From: a virus
Reading direction: 5' to 3' (one strand)
Length of the DNA stretch: 32,625 nucleotides
IMG/VR virus record: IMGVR_UViG_3300044616_000756
Location: 1 to 32,625 of that record
Shown here in pieces: positions 28,495 to 32,625 of the stretch. The translations under genes and the position numbers were made by a program. Numbering within the stretch: position 1 is the stretch's first letter; the number at the start of each line of letters is the position of its first letter. The notes under the pieces are model-generated. The model was not told the DNA's origin and made no database searches. It saw nothing but the letters and a program-made list of their open reading frames with translations.

Positions 28495-30020
28495 AGGGCG
28501 ATGAACTCCACACTCCGAGCGGGCTTGTCCGCTTCGCCCGCATAGTACCGCGCCCGATCAAAAGCCATCACCATCGCAACCGCGAGGTCGATCTTGCGGG
28601 GACTCCCGCGGTGTTCCTTGACGATGCGTGGCCCGAACCGGTCGATCTTCACGGCGGAGTTTGTGAGGTGGCGGGTAAGCGCGGCGGATAGGTGCGGGAT
28701 GCCGCCCCAATGGATTTGATCCTGGGACACGGCTTCGGCCACCTTCTGGCACGCGCTCACCATGCGGACGGGTGATTGGGCGTAGTTCACCACCCGACCG
28801 GCGAACGGGCCTTCGCGGTCCAACGCTTCCAACGAACGGGACCATCGGAACGGGTCCGCCGATAGTTCAAGCACGTTCAACCCACGGACTTCCACGAGGT
28901 CGCGGAGATCCTGTTCTACTTGGCCGATGTCGACTTGCCAATGGGGATCATCCAATGGGCGTTCATAGAGGAGCAACGGCTCGACGAATCCGTCCAACGT
29001 ACACGCCACGGCCGCGCTCGCGTCCAACTGGAATGAGCCGTCCCAAGCCACCACGCACGGCTCCCCTGGTTGGATTCGCCGGTCGGACTCCAACCGTTCC
29101 CACGCCCCGTTCGGGAGCCATTGGGAGGTCGTCGAGACCCACCGGTTCAACCGCTTCGTCTGGAACTCCACGGGTGAGATCGATCGCGCGGCGGCTTCGA
29201 AGTCTTCGGGATCAAGGAAGTCGCCGAATGCGGGGTTGGCCATCTTCCAGGCTTCGGCCGAATCCCACGCGATGGATTCGGGCGCGTGAAAGTATCGGAA
29301 GAAGAACGCATCATCAACGACTTCGCCGGACTGGATTCGCGTCCCGTATTGCCAGAGCCGAAAACAAATCGAATCTTGCCCACGGGAATCCGTCTTCGAA
29401 CCCGCCGTTGAGATGGCCAACACGAGCGGGTTCCGTCGGGTTCCCGATCCTAGGTTCACGGCGGACCATAGACGGTCGTCTGGTTGGACGTGGAGTTCGT
29501 CGAAGATCACCATCGACGGGTTCGTTCCTTCGGCCCGTGATCCGTCGGACGATAGGACGCGAAGCACGGAACCGGTGTCGGGGTATTCAATCACGTCCCG
29601 CATGACGCGGAGTTTCTTCGACAACACGGGATCCAGTTCCACCATGCGCGCGCATTCGCGGAACACGATCCGCGCTTGTTGCCGGTCGCCCGCGCAAATC
29701 AACACCTCGGCCCCCACCTCCTGGAACAATCCGAACAGGGCGATCCCGGACGCGAGCGTGGACTTGCCGTTTTTTCGTGGGAGTAGAAGTAGGCCGCGCC
29801 GGTTCTTCCGCCTACCGTCTGGCCGCACCTCGAACAGTCCGTCCAAGATCTCGCGTTGCCAGGGTCGGAGCGCGATGAGTTGTCCCGCCTCGTCGCCTTT
29901 CGACGATCGACAGAACGTCTCGATGAACTCCGCGACGAATGGCCCGTCTGTCCTAGGCGCGGCGGGTCGCGCGGATGATCGCGTCGAGTTTCGCGGTTGC
30001 CGAGTTCGCTTGTTCGCCAA
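28491..30020 (-). CDS. Large terminase subunit (509 aa)
   Basis: The ATPase part has LRPWQREI, Walker A PRKNGKST (81-88), Walker B SMVIFDELH (Asp174, Glu175) and motif III LAISTAGS. The nuclease part has AWDGSFQLDASA, LELSADPFRW and the late IDLAVAMVMAFDRA. This is a Terminase_1-type TerL that cuts and pumps DNA into the prohead. The ATG at 30020 overlaps the small-subunit gene by 68 bp; no later start fits better. Confidence 0.93.
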   Translation of the reverse strand: MANKRTRQPRNSTRSSARPAAPRTDGPFVAEFIETFCRSSKGDEAGQLIALRPWQREILDGLFEVRPDGRRKNRRGLLLLPRKNGKSTLASGIALFGLFQEVGAEVLICAGDRQQARIVFRECARMVELDPVLSKKLRVMRDVIEYPDTGSVLRVLSSDGSRAEGTNPSMVIFDELHVQPDDRLWSAVNLGSGTRRNPLVLAISTAGSKTDSRGQDSICFRLWQYGTRIQSGEVVDDAFFFRYFHAPESIAWDSAEAWKMANPAFGDFLDPEDFEAAARSISPVEFQTKRLNRWVSTTSQWLPNGAWERLESDRRIQPGEPCVVAWDGSFQLDASAAVACTLDGFVEPLLLYERPLDDPHWQVDIGQVEQDLRDLVEVRGLNVLELSADPFRWSRSLEALDREGPFAGRVVNYAQSPVRMVSACQKVAEAVSQDQIHWGGIPHLSAALTRHLTNSAVKIDRFGPRIVKEHRGSPRKIDLAVAMVMAFDRARYYAGEADKPARSVEFIAL

Positions 30021-30438
30021 TCTCCGACCTCAATCCAACTCTGGCCGCGGGCGTTAGTCCCAACTCCCGCGCGTACTTTTTCACCGCGTCCGCATTATCG
30101 CGGACGATTTGGTGGAGCGGGTTCTTGACGAAGTTCCCGTCCCGCCCTTTTAGGAGCGGCCCCGTCTTCGACAGCATCGCCTCCGCCTCCTGGTATCGAA
30201 CGAACGCTTCCGAGTATAGGCGGAGGAGATCTTTGTCCGCGGATGTGAGGACACCGGTCGGACCCAGGGCGGCGACGACGCGTTCCCAGACTTCGCGCGC
30301 TTCTGGCCGTAAGTCCGCGGGCGGCGTGAGCGGCCCACCGGCGGGGATAGGTTCGGCGTAGTTCACCACGGACGGCCGCGTCTCGCCCGCCAGAAGGCGG
30401 AGGCGGGTTGGCTTCGGTGCGGGTCCACGGGTTCCCAT
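29953..30438 (-). CDS. Small terminase subunit, P27 family (161 aa)
   Basis: The protein begins MGTRGPAPKPTRLRLLAGETRPS and continues PPADLRPEAREVWERVVAALGP, TSADKDLLRLYSEAFVRYQEAEAML and NPLHQIVRDNADAVKKYARELGLTPAAR. These are the standard blocks of P27-type small terminases in GC-rich siphophages. It recognises the packaging site. Only a weak ribosome site is seen; the gene follows the GP88-like gene by 9 bp. Confidence 0.92.
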   Translation of the reverse strand: MGTRGPAPKPTRLRLLAGETRPSVVNYAEPIPAGGPLTPPADLRPEAREVWERVVAALGPTGVLTSADKDLLRLYSEAFVRYQEAEAMLSKTGPLLKGRDGNFVKNPLHQIVRDNADAVKKYARELGLTPAARVGLRSEIGEQANSATAKLDAIIRATRRA

Positions 30439-30447
30439 TGGGTGATT

Positions 30448-31131
30448 CTAGATCCGCGCTCGTTGCAAATCCCCGAACGTCGCCGTGCCTTGCTTCTTTT
30501 TGAAGTGCGGGATGTTGTTGGCCACGATCCCAATCCGATTCGTTGGGGCCGTGATCGCGAGGATGTCCGATGCCGATTGATCGAAGTATCCCGCCGCGTC
30601 GAGCGCGGCTTTCGTGGGGAAGACCTCCGCGTGCCGGTCGCGTTCCACATCGATCAAGTGGTCTTCTTTCCCGCCCATCGAATAAAGCCAACGGAAGTTG
30701 TCTGGGGCGTGGCCTTCGACTAGGCGTTTGAACATCGACACTTCTTTGGTGTAGGCGTAGAAGACGACCGCCGGGTGATTGGCCGCGATTCGCAACCAGG
30801 CCAACAGATAATCGGCGGTGAAGAAGTCCCCCGAATCGTGGATTCGAACGTACGATCCCGGCTTGATGTAGCGGGTGATCTCATCGTTCATCGCCTGTTC
30901 CCATTCGTCGGGTGTATCAATGACGAGTTTGAGATTGCGGGCGTGGGCCGCCTTGACGTTCTTGAACCGGAACGTCCCGCTTCGGGCGTAGCATAGGGCC
31001 GCGCACGCGCCCGCCTGGGGACACGTGTGAATCGTTCGGCCGTCGTCTAACTTCGCACCCAGGGCCGGAAGCGTCCAGTTCCACGCGCCCACCTCGCGGA
31101 GTTCACGGTTCTGTCGCAACAGTCGCGTCAT
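30448..31131 (-). CDS. GP88-like three-cysteine protein, putative Fe-S enzyme (227 aa)
   Basis: A GGAGG site precedes the ATG at 31131. The only cysteines are Cys37, Cys43 and Cys47 (HTCPQAGACAALCYARSG), a C-x5-C-x3-C cluster. Then follow AAHARNLKLVIDT, YVRIHDSGDFFTADYLLAW, AVVFYAYTKEVSMF and ILAITAPTNRIGIVANN. This matches my memory of the mycobacteriophage gene-88 family. A three-Cys cluster before barrel-like strands recalls radical-SAM enzymes. It directly follows a Mom-like gene, so it could supply or tune the base modification. That link is an inference. Confidence 0.78.
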   Translation of the reverse strand: MTRLLRQNRELREVGAWNWTLPALGAKLDDGRTIHTCPQAGACAALCYARSGTFRFKNVKAAHARNLKLVIDTPDEWEQAMNDEITRYIKPGSYVRIHDSGDFFTADYLLAWLRIAANHPAVVFYAYTKEVSMFKRLVEGHAPDNFRWLYSMGGKEDHLIDVERDRHAEVFPTKAALDAAGYFDQSASDILAITAPTNRIGIVANNIPHFKKKQGTATFGDLQRARI

Positions 31132-31203
31132 GTGTGCCTCCTATTGGAGCGCGCGGATTGCATCACAGCATCCTCTCCCCGATGGAATCGGGTCGCATCG
31201 TTC

Positions 31204-31848
31204 CTATGCTTCGCGCGCTCGTGCGTTGGATTGTACCGCCGCGGGGTACGGTTGAGCAAGCGGCGTGATTTGTTCGCGCATCGCGTCATCCAGGGGCATC
31301 AAATAGCGGTGCTTCCCCGCCTTGATCACGGCCGTCGCGGTAGGCGAAAAGAACTTCTGCACCGCTTCCAGGGAGTTGGAGCAACCCTTTTGGACGACGC
31401 TTCGCGGATGCCAAATCCGTCCGTTGATCTTGTAATACCGCGCGTCGCCCATCGTGCCGGTGTAGATCCAACCGCCCGCTTTATAGATCCCGCCCGAATG
31501 CCCTTCGCTCGGATCGGCGAATGAGACGACTAGCCGAAGCCCTGGGAATGCTTTCCGCAACATCCGAAGCGCGATCGCGATCACCCGCGACACCGGCGTT
31601 CGGTGGGTCGTCATCGACACGCGAACCAGTTCGCACCCTTCAAACTGTCCTAGGCCATAGGGCTTCAATAGGTTCGGGGTTGCACCACCACCGAAGATCA
31701 CCGTCCCGACAAACTTGTCGTCTTCCCACACGCCGAACGTGACGAGTTTGAACGTGGGCATTTGGCGGGAATAGTGCCACTTCTCGACGGCGTACTTCGC
31801 GGCTTCGCGCGAACAGTAATCGACCCGAAGGCTAGGCCCGCCATTCAT
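31204..31848 (-). CDS. mom: Mom-like DNA adenine hypermodification protein (214 aa)
   Basis: The ATG at 31848 lies inside the end of the ParB-like gene (17-bp overlap). Hallmarks are REAAKYAVEKWHYSRQMP, FGVWEDDKFVGTVIFGGGA, GCELVRVSMTTHRTPVSR, LRLVVSFADPSEGHSGGIYKAGGWIYTG. These define the GNAT-fold Mom family, whose Mu member converts adenine to an N6-carbamoylmethyl form that resists many restriction enzymes. The C-terminal 60 residues carry a basic stretch and a PLDDAMREQI end. It probably protects the phage DNA before packaging. Confidence 0.85.
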   Translation of the reverse strand: MNGGPSLRVDYCSREAAKYAVEKWHYSRQMPTFKLVTFGVWEDDKFVGTVIFGGGATPNLLKPYGLGQFEGCELVRVSMTTHRTPVSRVIAIALRMLRKAFPGLRLVVSFADPSEGHSGGIYKAGGWIYTGTMGDARYYKINGRIWHPRSVVQKGCSNSLEAVQKFFSPTATAVIKAGKHRYLMPLDDAMREQITPLAQPYPAAVQSNARAREA

Positions 31849-32410
31849 AGCCGCACCCCGGACACTTGATCGCGTTCTTCTGGTCGAGTTTGGACTGTTG
31901 ATCAAGCGTGGACGTGCCGAACTCTGGGGCTTCCGCACCGGTCGCGCGCGCTAGGTTCGACAACAGTTCCGCGACCTCATTCGATGACGGGGTGATCTCC
32001 GCGAGCAACTCGCCCAGGCGCGTCGGATCGGCGAACGCTAGATCGCCGAGCGGATCGTAGGTGGCCAGAACAACGCGCTCCTCGTCTTCGGATAAATCAA
32101 CGTAGGACACGGGGATCTTCGATTCGTTCCGCGTCATTGCCAGTTCGACCCGAAGGTGGCCGTCGATCAATCGGCCCGTTCGTTGATTCACGATCACCGG
32201 TGCGACGAATCCAACCTCATCTAGGACAGCGGCCAACGCTTCCCGTTGGGCGGCGGGGTGACCGCGCCAGTTGGCGGGGTTCGCGAGCAACTGGTCGGGC
32301 GACTCTTCACCCGCGCCAATGATGCGCGACCGGAACGCCCCTAGTTGTCCTCCAACAATGCTCATGCGCGGATGATAACTCATCCCGTGGGCCGTGCCAA
32401 TCGGGGGCAT
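31832..32410 (-). CDS. ParB/sulfiredoxin-fold nuclease-like protein with CxxC end (192 aa)
   Basis: The ATG at 32410 overlaps the previous stop (TAATG); internal ATGs, for example at 32365 (MSIVGGQLG), are alternatives. The ParB core is LLANPANWRGHP, REALAAVLDEVGFVAPVIVN, GRLIDGHLRVELA, IPVSYVDLSEDEERVVLATYD. The C-terminal part is helical and ends with CPGCGYEW. Phage ParB-like proteins are often nucleases or NTP-binding proteins. The overlap with the Mom-like gene suggests joint action. Confidence 0.85.
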   Translation of the reverse strand: MPPIGTAHGMSYHPRMSIVGGQLGAFRSRIIGAGEESPDQLLANPANWRGHPAAQREALAAVLDEVGFVAPVIVNQRTGRLIDGHLRVELAMTRNESKIPVSYVDLSEDEERVVLATYDPLGDLAFADPTRLGELLAEITPSSNEVAELLSNLARATGAEAPEFGTSTLDQQSKLDQKNAIKCPGCGYEWRA

Positions 32411-32625
32411 TAGTCTAGGTTCTCCGCCGCGTAATACTCCCAGAACGTGGAATCGAGGTACTCCCGCGCGACAACAACCGCGCGGCGGCCGTACAGCGCG
32501 GACGCGTTCCCGATGAACGTGTCCCCGTACCATCGCCCCAGTTTGGACTGGCTCCACCGGCGGAACTCCTTGGCCGTCCACCCCAGTTCATTCGCCGCCC
32601 GTAGGATCGCCCTATCCGCCCGACG
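32410..32625 (-). CDS. Hypothetical protein, C-terminal portion of the joint-spanning gene
   Basis: This is the rest of the gene that starts at 211. The frame runs from the window edge to the TAA at 32412-32410 and includes WTAKEFRRWSQSKLGRWYG, ALYGRRAVVVAREYLD and FWEYYAAENLD. The part 32499-32625 duplicates 1-127. The stop overlaps the ATG of the ParB-like gene. Confidence 0.7.
   Translation of the reverse strand, partial: RRADRAILRAANELGWTAKEFRRWSQSKLGRWYGDTFIGNASALYGRRAVVVAREYLDSTFWEYYAAENLD
32499..32625. repeat. 127-bp direct terminal repeat, right copy
   Basis: This is the second copy of bases 1-127, without any mismatch. It should be removed once when the genome is circularised. Confidence 0.9.

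Noticed and set aside
32411-32581. Upstream extension of the ParB-like protein to 32581
   Set aside because: The extra residues lie over the C-terminal end of the joint-spanning gene and have no resemblance to ParB; the TAATG overlap favours a start at 32410 or later.
1-32625. Integrase, lysogeny module or CRISPR array
   Set aside because: I found no tyrosine or serine recombinase motifs, no CI-like repressor with a divergent promoter and no regularly spaced repeats; the heptamer tract at 4854-4878 is too short and has no spacers.

Overview
The window is the genome of a small tailed bacteriophage, captured as a circular or circularly permuted molecule. Bases 1-127 are repeated exactly at 32499-32625, so the unique circle is about 32,498 bp and one gene runs across the joint. 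The DNA is GC-rich. Genes are packed head to tail with ATGA, TGATG, TAATG or GTGA overlaps, and almost all lie on the minus strand. The structural genes are those of a siphovirus: P27-type small terminase, large terminase, HK97-type portal, prohead protease and capsid, a lambda-type tail chaperone pair with a -1 frameshift, a tape measure and an S74-chaperoned tail fibre. I see no integrase, DNA polymerase, helicase or convincing CI-like repressor, so a lytic phage relying on host replication is likely. GC content, start-codon use and protein style (Pro/Thr linkers, FmdB zinc ribbon, P27 terminase) suggest a GC-rich host such as an actinobacterium or a chloroflexote. This is inference only.

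Reading leftwards (the direction of transcription), a promoter at about 753-781 starts the late unit: two small proteins, the joint-spanning gene, a ParB-like protein, a Mom-like DNA hypermodification protein, a GP88-like three-cysteine protein, small and large terminase, a membrane microprotein, portal, a small structural protein, prohead protease and major capsid protein. A strong terminator (24023-24056) follows the capsid gene. Then come a GT4 glycosyltransferase, head-tail connectors, major tail protein, tail chaperones, tape measure, tail proteins, a lysis cassette (coiled-coil membrane protein, secreted Pro/Thr-rich protein, two small membrane proteins, a C39-type lysin with a membrane-like C-terminus), a small basic protein and a calcineurin-like phosphoesterase ending at 10622. 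Two hairpins (10531-10610) close this unit.

A second promoter (about 10482-10511), with the same leader as the first, drives the early unit 10434-1737. It holds zinc-finger and acidic small proteins, membrane microproteins, a primase-like protein, a Cas4/RecB-like exonuclease, a papain-like protein, an ERF-like annealing protein, a C5 DNA methyltransferase with a scrambled region, a winged-helix protein, two PD-(D/E)XK nucleases, a LexA-like HTH, an FmdB zinc ribbon and a secreted double-psi-barrel protein. The only rightward gene is a leaderless zinc metallopeptidase-like gene (1194-1655), divergent from an HNH endonuclease gene and convergent with the end of the early unit.

The most interesting parts are the ParB/Mom/GP88 modification module beside the terminase, the twin promoter-leader elements of the early and late units, a methyltransferase that carries a family-hallmark motif in the wrong frame, and a lysin apparently fused to a holin-like domain.
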